Source: Lachnospiraceae bacterium UBA3826 (GTDB taxonomy: Bacteria > Bacillota > Clostridia > Lachnospirales > Lachnospiraceae). Taken from it: a stretch of 36,651 nt of DNA. The notes beneath the pieces are model-generated. The model did not search any database, was not told the origin of the DNA, and saw nothing but the letters and a program-made list of their open reading frames with translations. The translations under genes and the position numbers were made by a program. Numbering within the stretch: the first letter of the stretch is position 1; the number at the start of each line of letters is the position of its first letter. Shown piece after piece: positions 24,502-32,380 of the stretch. The stretch lies in the NCBI GenBank assembly GCA_002393095.1, contig DGII01000063.1, forward strand, positions 1 to 36,651, written 5' to 3'.

Positions 24502-24932
24502 TGCTTCATATGCTTATTGCACCTGTAATAGTGGGACTTGATCACGTTATCAAAAAGTCCAGAGAGGATAATGATACTCCCTACGAGCTTCTTGACGGAA
24601 AGATAAGGATAATTACCTACCATAATAAAGGCGCTTTTTTAGGACACGGAAGCAAAAGACCCTTTTTAGTAACGGTCTTATCCGTATTCCTTACTGTGGT
24701 TATGGGGCTTGTCTTTGTATTTACCCTTACCATGAAAGGCCTTAAGCCTCTTAAGTTCGGCTTGGGGCTTTTACTCGGTGGTGCGTTCAGCAATACATAT
24801 GATCGCATTAAGAAGGGTTATGTAACGGATTATCTGATCTTTTCAAAGGCTCCGGGCTTTATCAAAAATATAGTTTTCAATATATCGGATTTTGCAATAA
24901 TTACAGGTGCTTTAATAAGTGCCTTATCTTAG
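24501..24932 (+). CDS. lspA: Lipoprotein signal peptidase (signal peptidase II)
   Basis: LspA cleaves the signal peptide of prolipoproteins after lipid attachment to the Cys. The 143-residue protein has four membrane segments and the family motifs: GLDHVIKK early on, NKGAFLG, then NTYDRIKKGYVTDYL and FNISDFAI, with the two catalytic aspartates likely Asp110 and Asp130. The ATG at 24501 overlaps the clpX stop (TAATG), so translation is coupled. Signal peptidase II is needed for the lipoproteins encoded in this window at 31267, 35459 and 36084. A rho-independent terminator begins at its stop codon. The sequence is somewhat divergent (His in place of Gln in the LDQ motif), but the catalytic pair is intact. 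Confidence 0.88.
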   Translation: MLHMLIAPVIVGLDHVIKKSREDNDTPYELLDGKIRIITYHNKGAFLGHGSKRPFLVTVLSVFLTVVMGLVFVFTLTMKGLKPLKFGLGLLLGGAFSNTYDRIKKGYVTDYLIFSKAPGFIKNIVFNISDFAIITGALISALS

Positions 24933-24976
24933 ATGTTGTGGTTTTTAGTATTATGGCTACAACATCTTGTTTTTTT
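24931..24976 (+). terminator. Rho-independent terminator after lspA
   Basis: AGATGTTGTGG (24931-24941) pairs with CTACAACATCT (24957-24967), 11 pairs including one G-U, and is followed by TGTTTTTTT (24968-24976). The stem begins in the lspA stop codon. It closes the htrA-clpX-lspA operon. Confidence 0.85.
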
Positions 24977-24991
24977 GATTTAATAAATCCG

Positions 24992-24997
24992 TATAAT
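24992..24997 (+). promoter_or_regulatory. Candidate -10 box with long leader
   Basis: A perfect TATAAT lies just after the lspA terminator. The -35 area (about 24967-24974) is only a T-run with TTGTTT at 19 bases, so the promoter is uncertain. If used, it would give a leader of about 195 bases before the gene at 25200, covering the repeats at 25032-25113. Confidence 0.4.
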
Positions 24998-25031
24998 AAA
25001 AGATACAATATCACACGCAATGAGTAACCGC

Positions 25032-25113
25032 CAAAAATGCAGGAAAACACAAGATATTGGGTGAGAAATTGCAAGAATGAGATTTTATCCCCAATATTTA
25101 GGTCAAAAATGCA
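25032..25113. repeat. Cluster of short repeats in the leader of the membrane-protein gene
   Basis: CAAAAATGCA occurs at 25032-25041 and 25104-25113. Between them ATATTGGG (25054-25061) and CCCAATAT (25090-25097) are exact complements. TGCAAGA-like words recur near 25070, 25110 and 25122. The 267-base gap from lspA to 25200 is AT-rich and has no open reading frame I can support. Confidence 0.4.
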
Positions 25114-25199
25114 AGATGAAATGCAATTATGAGCATAGTGTGAAATAGAGCTCTGTACAGACCAAATGATTGATTGTTTTGAAGAGGGAATATATAATT

Positions 25200-27017
25200 A
25201 TGATTAAGACTTATCCACCGAGTTATTCCAAGCTTGTGGATAAGTATAAAGGACGATTTAACATTATGAAAAAACTGCAAAACAGCGTAAAAAAACTGTG
25301 GTATCTGTATCTTGTGGAGTTACTGCTCTTTATTCAGGCGTTGGTCTTTATTATATACAGAGATGACAGCTATATAGCAATTCATGATAATCTGGATCTA
25401 TTCGTAGCTCATTTTAAGGTTATGAAGCTGCAGAATGCTTTTTTTGCCCATGATGTGACCCTGCCGATAGTTGGTGGGCTGGACAGAGATGTATTCGGGT
25501 CGGAATTCCTTCTGTACAATATATTGTATTATGTCTTCGAGCCTCTTGAGGCTTATTTTGCGGGATATGCCCTTAAGATACTTGTGGGACTCGTCTCCTT
25601 TAATATTCTTGCGAAGGATATATACGGCAGGGACTACGCAAGATACAGACCGCTTGCCTTTGTTATCGGTACGGCTTTCGGGATGATACCGGTATTCCCG
25701 ACATACGGGCTTGCCTTTACGTCTCTTCCATGGCTTATATATATACTTCGAAGGCTTTATTATGAGAATGAGGTTAAGAAAAGGCTGCTCTATGGTATAT
25801 TGCTCTTTGTATATCCGGTTCTGTCGTATTTCTCATATCATGGCTTTTTTATCCTGTGCTACATGTCGGTGGCCGTTATCATATTGTGGATACGTGACAG
25901 GAGATTTCCGCTTTCGCTTTTTTGGGGGATAATCATACTCAGTGCGGGATATATGACCTTTGAATACAGGCTTTTTAAGGCTATGCTCTTTTCGGATACA
26001 GTGACTATAAGGAGTTCCATGGTCTCGGCTTCACTTACCCCGTTAGAGGTAATAAAGCTTGCCTTTGACGGCTTTATTAACAGCCAGTTTCATTGTCAGG
26101 ATTCCCATCTATATGTTATATTACCAATTAGTTTAATCACGATTATATTTACTAACGCTAAATACGTGTTAAAGAAGGAATATGGACAGATACTCAAGGA
26201 CCCGCTCAATCTGGTCCTTGGCTGGATAATCCTTAACAGTCTTATATACGGTCTGTATGATTATGAGCCGGCCAGAACCCTTGTTGAGACGCTTGTACCC
26301 AAGCTTAAGGGCTTCCAGTTCGACAGAACGATCTACTTTAATGCATTTCTCTGGTATGCTCTTTTGTTCCTTATATGCAAGAGACTGTATGATACATCAT
26401 TAAAGGCATGGGTGGCCATTGCCAATGTGATAGCAGTATTCGCCGCTGTTATAGTTATGTTCGAACCGCAGGTCTATAACGATTTCTACTATACGTGCTA
26501 CAATCAGGCATATAAGCTTGTGAAGAACAGGGACACCAGCACCTTAAGCTATAGAGAGTTCTACTCGGAGGATCTTTTTGCACAACTAAAGAGGGATATC
26601 GGATACGATAATGAGTGGTCTGTGGCGTATGGAATGCATCCTGCTGTGCTTGAATACAACGGGATATATACACTTGACGGCTACATCGGAATGTACACGG
26701 AGGAATATAAGGAAAAGTGGAGAGAGGTCATTAAGCCGGCCCTGGACAGATCGCCTGAGTTTAAAAGCTACTTTGATGAATGGGGACCCAGAGCCTATAT
26801 CTTTTCCGGTAACGGTGAGAATACATATGCTCCCCTAAGGAATATGGAGCCGGAAGACCATAACCTCTATATCGACGCAGATGCGCTTAGAGGCCTTGGA
26901 TGCAGATACATATTCTCAAGGATAGAGCTTGACAATGCAAGGGACTTAGGGCTTTCGCTGCATGGCAAATATGAGGATGAGTCGTCTCCTTATGTGATAT
27001 TCTTGTATGAATTGTGA
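25200..27017 (+). CDS. DUF6044-like polytopic membrane protein
   Basis: A 605-residue membrane protein with about ten predicted membrane segments between residues 40 and 430 and a C-terminal soluble part of roughly 150 residues. The early motif IAIHDNLDLFVAHFKVMK, then VGGLDRDVFGSE and FEPLEAYFAGYALKIL, matches what I know of DUF6044 proteins, which are found in Gram-positive glycan gene clusters and resemble GT-C and YfhO-type membrane proteins. Function is unproven; transfer of a lipid-linked sugar outside the membrane is plausible. AGAGGGA at 25183-25189 supports ATG 25200; an in-frame ATG at 25266 (MKKLQN) is the alternative and would remove a polar 22-residue lead. It follows a terminator, so it starts a new transcription unit. 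Confidence 0.7.
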   Translation: MIKTYPPSYSKLVDKYKGRFNIMKKLQNSVKKLWYLYLVELLLFIQALVFIIYRDDSYIAIHDNLDLFVAHFKVMKLQNAFFAHDVTLPIVGGLDRDVFGSEFLLYNILYYVFEPLEAYFAGYALKILVGLVSFNILAKDIYGRDYARYRPLAFVIGTAFGMIPVFPTYGLAFTSLPWLIYILRRLYYENEVKKRLLYGILLFVYPVLSYFSYHGFFILCYMSVAVIILWIRDRRFPLSLFWGIIILSAGYMTFEYRLFKAMLFSDTVTIRSSMVSASLTPLEVIKLAFDGFINSQFHCQDSHLYVILPISLITIIFTNAKYVLKKEYGQILKDPLNLVLGWIILNSLIYGLYDYEPARTLVETLVPKLKGFQFDRTIYFNAFLWYALLFLICKRLYDTSLKAWVAIANVIAVFAAVIVMFEPQVYNDFYYTCYNQAYKLVKNRDTSTLSYREFYSEDLFAQLKRDIGYDNEWSVAYGMHPAVLEYNGIYTLDGYIGMYTEEYKEKWREVIKPALDRSPEFKSYFDEWGPRAYIFSGNGENTYAPLRNMEPEDHNLYIDADALRGLGCRYIFSRIELDNARDLGLSLHGKYEDESSPYVIFLYEL

Positions 27018-27037
27018 ACATGTGGTAATATCTTAAG

Positions 27038-27101
27038 GGCGGATACTTATTATGGCTTACCGCCTCGCGAGCCTCACACAATGTGCTCGGCATAGTGGAT
27101 T
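27038..27101 (+). repeat. Dispersed intergenic element, copy B
   Basis: GGCGG (27038-27042) pairs with CCGCC (27060-27064), and 27061-27101 matches 5360-5400 at 35 of 41 positions (core TGTGCTCGGCAT). As in copy A, the right arm of the hairpin overlaps the start of the conserved segment, though arm sequence and loop length differ. It lies between the membrane-protein gene and the radical SAM gene, ending 20 bases before ATG 27122. Confidence 0.7.
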
Positions 27102-27121
27102 TTATGGAAAAAGGGTGAAAA

Positions 27122-28105
27122 ATGTCAATAAGAATACATAACTTTATGGGAAGATTCGGATGGGAGATGCAGAAGCGCTTTCCGATGCTTGCCTCCGGTG
27201 CATACCTTAAGCTTCAGTTTAAGGCAAGGGCTAAGAGCCAGAAGGCATATATAGATTACTTTAACGGAAGCAGTGAACCACCGCATCCGCTCATCGTGAA
27301 TCTTGAGACCATCAACAGATGCAACAGCACATGTGAATTCTGTGCTGCCAGCAGGAATAATGAAAAAAGACCTTTGTGCAAGATGACAGACGAGCTTTTT
27401 AAGAGCATAATCGATCAGCTTGCTGACTGGGGCTTTAAGGGGCATCTGACTCTCTATGGCAATAATGAACCATGGATAGATACCAGAATAGTTGAATTTC
27501 ATAAGTACTGCAGGGAGAAGCTTCCGGACAGCTTTATATTCATGTCTACCAACGGACTTCTGCTTGATATAGATAAGGTGAAGTCTATAGTTCCCTACAT
27601 CGATCAGCTCATAATCAATAATTACTGTGATGATATGAAGCTTCATAAGAATGTACGGGAAATATATGATTATGTAAGGAGCCATGAGGACGAATTCGGT
27701 GATGTGGAGATCCTTATACAGATGCGTTATATCAAGGCTGTTCTGACTAACAGGGCAGGAAGCGCACCCAATAAGGCAGCTACCGATAAGGTGATAACGG
27801 AGACATGCCTTATGCCCTTTACAGATATGTTCATCTTCCCTGACGGAAGGATGGGAATATGCTGCTGTGACAATTATGAGAGGACCACTCTGGCAGATCT
27901 TAAGAAGGATACGCTTAAGGACGCATGGAACGGGACAAGGTATACTCAGTTAAGAAAGGCCATAAGTGAGGGAAGACAGAACTGGCCCTTCTGTAAGAAT
28001 TGTGATTTCATAGATGCGGGACTCAGAATGGATGCCGTTAATGATGTGCTTAACGACAGACCCATGAGAGGCGCAAGGCAGACTATGTTCTCCAAAAATA
28101 AATGA
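27122..28105 (+). CDS. Radical SAM/SPASM domain enzyme
   Basis: A 327-residue radical S-adenosylmethionine protein. The 4Fe-4S/SAM motif CxxxCxxC is Cys67, Cys71, Cys74 (NRCNSTCEFC), preceded by the strand PLIVNLETI. The C-terminal third has the cysteine pattern of a SPASM-type auxiliary cluster: TCLMPFTDMFIFPDGRMGICCCD, then DLKKDTLKDAWNG and WPFCKNCDF. SPASM enzymes modify peptides, proteins or sugars; no precursor peptide is encoded beside it, and its neighbours are glycan-type membrane proteins, so a sugar or lipid-linked substrate is the best inference. It has the size of the family and no truncation. The ribosome site is modest (AAAGGGTGA before the ATG at 27122). Confidence 0.88.
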   Translation: MSIRIHNFMGRFGWEMQKRFPMLASGAYLKLQFKARAKSQKAYIDYFNGSSEPPHPLIVNLETINRCNSTCEFCAASRNNEKRPLCKMTDELFKSIIDQLADWGFKGHLTLYGNNEPWIDTRIVEFHKYCREKLPDSFIFMSTNGLLLDIDKVKSIVPYIDQLIINNYCDDMKLHKNVREIYDYVRSHEDEFGDVEILIQMRYIKAVLTNRAGSAPNKAATDKVITETCLMPFTDMFIFPDGRMGICCCDNYERTTLADLKKDTLKDAWNGTRYTQLRKAISEGRQNWPFCKNCDFIDAGLRMDAVNDVLNDRPMRGARQTMFSKNK

Positions 28106-28132
28106 CGATTTGATCTGTGGATTAACATGATG

Positions 28133-28165
28133 ATAATATCCAAGAGAGTGACTCTTGGATATTAT
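28133..28165. terminator. Perfect 14-bp hairpin after the radical SAM gene
   Basis: The arms 28133-28146 and 28152-28165 (core CCAAGAG/CTCTTGG) are exact complements around a 5-base AGTGA loop. Only an AT-rich outer stem follows rather than a T-run, so it is a possible but imperfect terminator 27 bases after the stop and 26 bases before the next start; it could instead limit read-through or protect the RNA end. Confidence 0.6.
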
Positions 28166-28191
28166 TATATGTAGGAGAGATACGAATTAGG

Positions 28192-30261
28192 ATGTTTGCA
28201 AAGTATAGACAGATGCATAAGTATTATTGGGATAGGCTTAAGACGGTCGGGCGAAATGGCAGGATACTTACAGCCTTTATCGCAGGGGCTCTTATTGCCC
28301 TTTTACTTGAGCTTACCGTTTTTAACATAACTGCGATAAGGGATATGGGTAATACTCCCATGGTTATAGGCAGTGATATATCGATCGGCGAGGACGGAAG
28401 CTATTCCACGGATACGGTCATTATAGATGACTATGTTAAGAATGTGTACATCGAGGATGTATATTACAGAGATACGGATTCATTTATCATGCAGGTTATG
28501 CTTACGGATGAAGGGGATGAATATGAATATTCGCTTCCGTATGAGAGAGTTGCAAAAGGGGTGTCCGGAAGCGGATATATCAATATATATCCATACGGCA
28601 GGGTGCACAGCATAAGAGTTGCCATAACAGTACCGGAGGGAACGGATATATCGGGGGGAAGGATATCGGTCAATGCCAAAAAGCCCTATGATATAAGATG
28701 GATAAGACTGGTTGCAGTGACGCTTTTTATCAGTATTACGGCATATTCCGCATTATATGGGTGGAGTATATATATAAGGCGCGGAGATAAAAGGCAGATC
28801 GCACTTGCGGCTGCTGTCTGTGCAATGCTCATTCTGCTGGGAAGATGGCTAAGCATAAGCAATGAACTTATGGTCGCCTGTCCGTGGCCGCATCATAAGC
28901 AGTATCAGGAGCTTGCGGAGGCTTTGGATAACGGAAGGGTGAGCCTTAATGAGCAGGCGGATCTAAGGCTGCTTGAAAAAGACAATCCTTATGACACAAA
29001 TGCTCTGACGGCAGAGGAGATTCCGTACAATATGGATTATGCTTATTATAACGGCAAATACTATGTGTATTTTGGGATAGTGCCGGAGCTGCTTCTTTAT
29101 TATCCGTATTATAAGATAACGGGACATCATCTGACTAACTATAATGCTGATTTTATTATGTATGCGATATTGGTAACAGGTGTATTCGTATGCATGTGGG
29201 AGCTGATGATAAGGTACGGATATCGGGAAAAGGAGAAAAAGAATGGTGTACCGTATCTGTATTATATCCTCATAAGTGTGTGCATATGTCTTTTTTCCAA
29301 TATGGTATATCTGATAGCCAGACCCGATATATACAATATTCCCATAATATCTGCAGCAGCATTCGGATTCTGGGGTATCGGACTTGTAGCAGCGGCAGGT
29401 AATTCAAAGGGTAATTTAAGAAAGGCTTTTCTGTGCCTTGCAGCCCTGTCTCTTTCTTTGATTGCAGGCTGCAGACCGCAGATGATGGTCATCTGGTTTA
29501 TGGCAGGATATATGCTCCTCTTAGAAGGAGATGCGCTGTCTGCCGATGGGAAGCCGACGCTTAAAAGGAGGCTCATTTTTACAAGAAAGACCATTGCGGA
29601 TACGATCATCTTCTGTATTCCCTGTATCGCTGTGGCAATTGTTGTGTGCCTGTACAATTATGCAAGATTTGGCAATATTCTTGATTTCGGTGCAACATAT
29701 TCACTTACCACCAATGATATGAATCACAGGGGATTTAATATTAACAGACTTCTTCGCGGAATGTACTGTTTTTTGCTGCAGCCTTCGGTAAGAGTGACGG
29801 ACTTTCCGTTTATCGCATCTTCGGTCATTGATTCCGCATATATGGGGAAAAACCCCACAGAGTACACCTATGGAGGTTACTTTGCCACCAATGCGCTCCT
29901 TTTAGGAATGCTTGGTCCATTTCTTATCGGAAAGGATAGAGGGAAAAGCGTAAGATACGCGGTAGCGCTTTTGCTGCTCCTTGCGCTGGTCGTTGTCGGC
30001 TTTGATGTCAATGGTGCAGGGATACTATACAGATACACCTGTGATGCGGCACCCTTGCTGCTACTGGGGACAGCGCTTTCATGGCTGCTTATCTTTAAGG
30101 AGTACGGGCAGGTAAGGAAGTTTCAGGTTATATTCGTAATTGCTTTTTTTGCGGGTCTTTTCTATAGTATGTGTGTATTCATGGGAGGCGAGGGAAGTGT
30201 CAATCTTATGGATAACAGTCCGGTACTGTATGAGTCTGTGAGGCATTTATTCATGATTTAA
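28192..30261 (+). CDS. GT-C-like polytopic membrane protein, probable lipid-linked-sugar glycosyltransferase
   Basis: A 689-residue protein with a first membrane segment at about 25-45, an extracellular beta-type domain of about 120 residues, and then about ten membrane segments. The segment NMDYAYYNGKYYVYFGIVPELLLYYPYY resembles the YYdGKYYsYFGp motif common in Lachnospiraceae GT-C fold (GT39/ArnT-like) membrane glycosyltransferases, which use polyprenyl-phosphate sugars outside the cell. I cannot point to the catalytic acid with confidence. AGGAGAGA lies about 11 bases before ATG 28192. The acyltransferase gene follows after 19 bases, so this protein may build the glycan that the next two proteins acylate; that is inference. 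Confidence 0.65.
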   Translation: MFAKYRQMHKYYWDRLKTVGRNGRILTAFIAGALIALLLELTVFNITAIRDMGNTPMVIGSDISIGEDGSYSTDTVIIDDYVKNVYIEDVYYRDTDSFIMQVMLTDEGDEYEYSLPYERVAKGVSGSGYINIYPYGRVHSIRVAITVPEGTDISGGRISVNAKKPYDIRWIRLVAVTLFISITAYSALYGWSIYIRRGDKRQIALAAAVCAMLILLGRWLSISNELMVACPWPHHKQYQELAEALDNGRVSLNEQADLRLLEKDNPYDTNALTAEEIPYNMDYAYYNGKYYVYFGIVPELLLYYPYYKITGHHLTNYNADFIMYAILVTGVFVCMWELMIRYGYREKEKKNGVPYLYYILISVCICLFSNMVYLIARPDIYNIPIISAAAFGFWGIGLVAAAGNSKGNLRKAFLCLAALSLSLIAGCRPQMMVIWFMAGYMLLLEGDALSADGKPTLKRRLIFTRKTIADTIIFCIPCIAVAIVVCLYNYARFGNILDFGATYSLTTNDMNHRGFNINRLLRGMYCFLLQPSVRVTDFPFIASSVIDSAYMGKNPTEYTYGGYFATNALLLGMLGPFLIGKDRGKSVRYAVALLLLLALVVVGFDVNGAGILYRYTCDAAPLLLLGTALSWLLIFKEYGQVRKFQVIFVIAFFAGLFYSMCVFMGGEGSVNLMDNSPVLYESVRHLFMI

Positions 30262-30280
30262 CGTATACGGGAGGAAACAG

Positions 30281-31270
30281 ATGATATCTTCGAAGACATC
30301 CAAAATGTTGCGAGGGATAGCGATACTTATAGTGATAGCCAGCCACTACGCGGGGTGGATGTACGAGGAACCGATCCATCAGAAGGCTCATGACTTAATA
30401 AGTGTGATAGGCCCCTTCGGAGTCGATATATTCCTGCTGCTATCGGGATACGGCCTTGTTAAAAGCAGTGAAAGGAGCAGAAGGACAAAGCATAACAATT
30501 CGGGTATAAATACAAGCTTTGTGCTAAAAAGAGTGTTCGGAGCCTATATCCCCTGTGTGCTCTGTATGACGCTTATCAATCTGTATGACGGTACATGGAA
30601 GAGTGCATCTGCGGAGGGAGTGCTGAAAGACAAGATAATAGACGTACTGACAGCCCATGGCTTCTGGTATATGAATGTCCTCTTTGTAATGTATGTGGCT
30701 TTTATGCTAATATACCGGTTGGGGGGAGGATTAAGAGTAATACTGATAACCGCTGCGGTAATCGGACAGACATATTATCTGTACAGTAAGGGGTATGCGG
30801 ATTTCTGGGAGGTATCCAATATGTCCTTCCTTATAGGTATATATGCGGCAGAGGCAGAGAGTAAGTGGCCGAATATTACGGAGCGAGTGATATATAAGCT
30901 TATCATAGGTCTTATTGGCCTGATCGGAGCGGTATATACATACGGTGGACTTAAGATGGCGGGAGGCAGAGGAGTTCCGGGTGCCTTTTCATGGGATATG
31001 GCGTTCGGTATCTTTTATACCCTTATCATACTCTGCATTGCACTTATGATTCCCACATGGAAGGGACTTGTGCTTACGACTCTGGGAGAGTGTTCGCTTT
31101 TCATATATATGCTGCACACTACGATGTTCTGGGCACTGGTATATAGATTTGAAGAAAAAGGCTATGCGGTTGCGGCTTCCATATCCGGCTTCATAACACT
31201 TGCCTTTGGAGTTTTGCTCGGAGTATTGTATAATAGTCTTACGGGGATGATAACGAGGAGATTGAAATGA
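30281..31270 (+). CDS. Acyltransferase-3 family membrane O-acyltransferase
   Basis: A 329-residue integral membrane protein with about ten membrane segments. The first segment carries RGIAILIVIASHYAG, with the Arg and the catalytic-type His of acyltransferase-3 (OafA/OatA) proteins, and the second ends in GPFGVDIFLLLSGYGL, the conserved FFxLSG motif. The family brings acetyl groups across the membrane to sugars of peptidoglycan or exported polysaccharide. It lacks the C-terminal SGNH domain seen in OatA; such a domain is encoded by the next gene, whose ATG overlaps this stop by four bases (ATGA). GGAGG lies about seven bases before ATG 30281. Confidence 0.88.
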   Translation: MISSKTSKMLRGIAILIVIASHYAGWMYEEPIHQKAHDLISVIGPFGVDIFLLLSGYGLVKSSERSRRTKHNNSGINTSFVLKRVFGAYIPCVLCMTLINLYDGTWKSASAEGVLKDKIIDVLTAHGFWYMNVLFVMYVAFMLIYRLGGGLRVILITAAVIGQTYYLYSKGYADFWEVSNMSFLIGIYAAEAESKWPNITERVIYKLIIGLIGLIGAVYTYGGLKMAGGRGVPGAFSWDMAFGIFYTLIILCIALMIPTWKGLVLTTLGECSLFIYMLHTTMFWALVYRFEEKGYAVAASISGFITLAFGVLLGVLYNSLTGMITRRLK

Positions 31271-32367
31271 CAACTATAGGTAAGATCTTAAAAAGAACAT
31301 CAGTCGTGGCAACGGTATCGATATTGACAGTAACGATGCTTACGGCCTGCGGTAAGGAGACTGCATTAAGTACTGACCAGGTGGTTATGCCGGAGATAGA
31401 GAGCATAGTGGAGGAGCCTGTTACTAAGGAGCCAGAGGCAGAGCCTACAGAGGAGGCAAAAGCTGAGGAAGTGAAGGATGAGGCTGATATAACTCCTGAA
31501 GCTGCCGATGAGGTTAAGGAGGTACAGGAGCTGAAGGTAGACTTAAGCCGCATAACGGCCTTTCCCGAAGCCAAGACAATGTACGCGGTAAGCAATGTCA
31601 ATATAAGAAAGGGCCCAAGTACCGAATTCGAAGCCATTGGTATGATCAAGCTTGGAGAATCCGTTCAGGTAGTAGGCAGAGATAAGGACGGATGGTATGA
31701 ATTTAATTACAAGGATGATATAGCCTTTGCCAGTGATGATTACTTAAGCGAGGATGTTCCGGTGATACCGACCCCGACTGTTGAAGCTGTGGCAGATGCC
31801 GCAGCACAGGCGGCGGATGCGAATGCGCAGGCTGCTTTGGTAACACAGGCGGCACAGGCTGCCGCAAGCGCCAAGACAGTGCAGGCACCGGCGGGGGTAC
31901 TCATTATAGGTGATTCAAGGTGTGTTATGATGAGAGAGGCCACGAACGGTGGAGGCTGTTCATGGATATGCCAGAATTCCAAGGGCTATAATTGGTTGGA
32001 ATCAACAGCCATACCTCAGGCAGATGAGATCGTAGGTAAGGGAACCAAGGTCGTCATATGCTTAGGCGTCAATGATGTGGGTAATGTCAATAAGTACGCG
32101 GCACTTGTGAATGTCAAGGCTGCCGAATGGGCGGCGAGAGGCGCGAAGACATATTATGTATCTGTTAATCCGGTATGGGAGAACGCATATGTGACAGAGG
32201 AGCAGGTTCAGTATTTTAATTCACAGCTTGTAGGGCAGTTAGCCGGCATCAAGTGGATAGATACGCATTCATACCTTATGAACAGTGGATACAGGCTTAC
32301 GGATGGTCTTCACTATGACAATGAGACCAGTATACGAATTTTCCAGACAATAATAGGAAGTCTTTAA
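31267..32367 (+). CDS. SH3-SGNH lipoprotein, probable O-acetyl transferase/esterase
   Basis: A 366-residue secreted lipoprotein. The signal peptide ends in the lipobox L-T-A-C28. An acidic linker (about 40-100) leads to a bacterial SH3 domain (VNIRKGPSTEFEAIGMIKLGE) that may bind wall. An Ala-rich linker follows to an SGNH hydrolase domain with GDSR (Ser217), GVND (Asn269) and DGLH (Asp346, His349), giving a full Ser-Asp-His triad. SGNH proteins add or remove acetyl groups on glycans. Four-base overlap with the membrane acyltransferase suggests the pair acts as a two-part OatA: the membrane protein delivers acetyl groups, this one places them. Whether the target is peptidoglycan or the polymer is unknown. 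Confidence 0.88.
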   Translation: MTTIGKILKRTSVVATVSILTVTMLTACGKETALSTDQVVMPEIESIVEEPVTKEPEAEPTEEAKAEEVKDEADITPEAADEVKEVQELKVDLSRITAFPEAKTMYAVSNVNIRKGPSTEFEAIGMIKLGESVQVVGRDKDGWYEFNYKDDIAFASDDYLSEDVPVIPTPTVEAVADAAAQAADANAQAALVTQAAQAAASAKTVQAPAGVLIIGDSRCVMMREATNGGGCSWICQNSKGYNWLESTAIPQADEIVGKGTKVVICLGVNDVGNVNKYAALVNVKAAEWAARGAKTYYVSVNPVWENAYVTEEQVQYFNSQLVGQLAGIKWIDTHSYLMNSGYRLTDGLHYDNETSIRIFQTIIGSL

Positions 32368-32380
32368 ACAGGGGATTATT

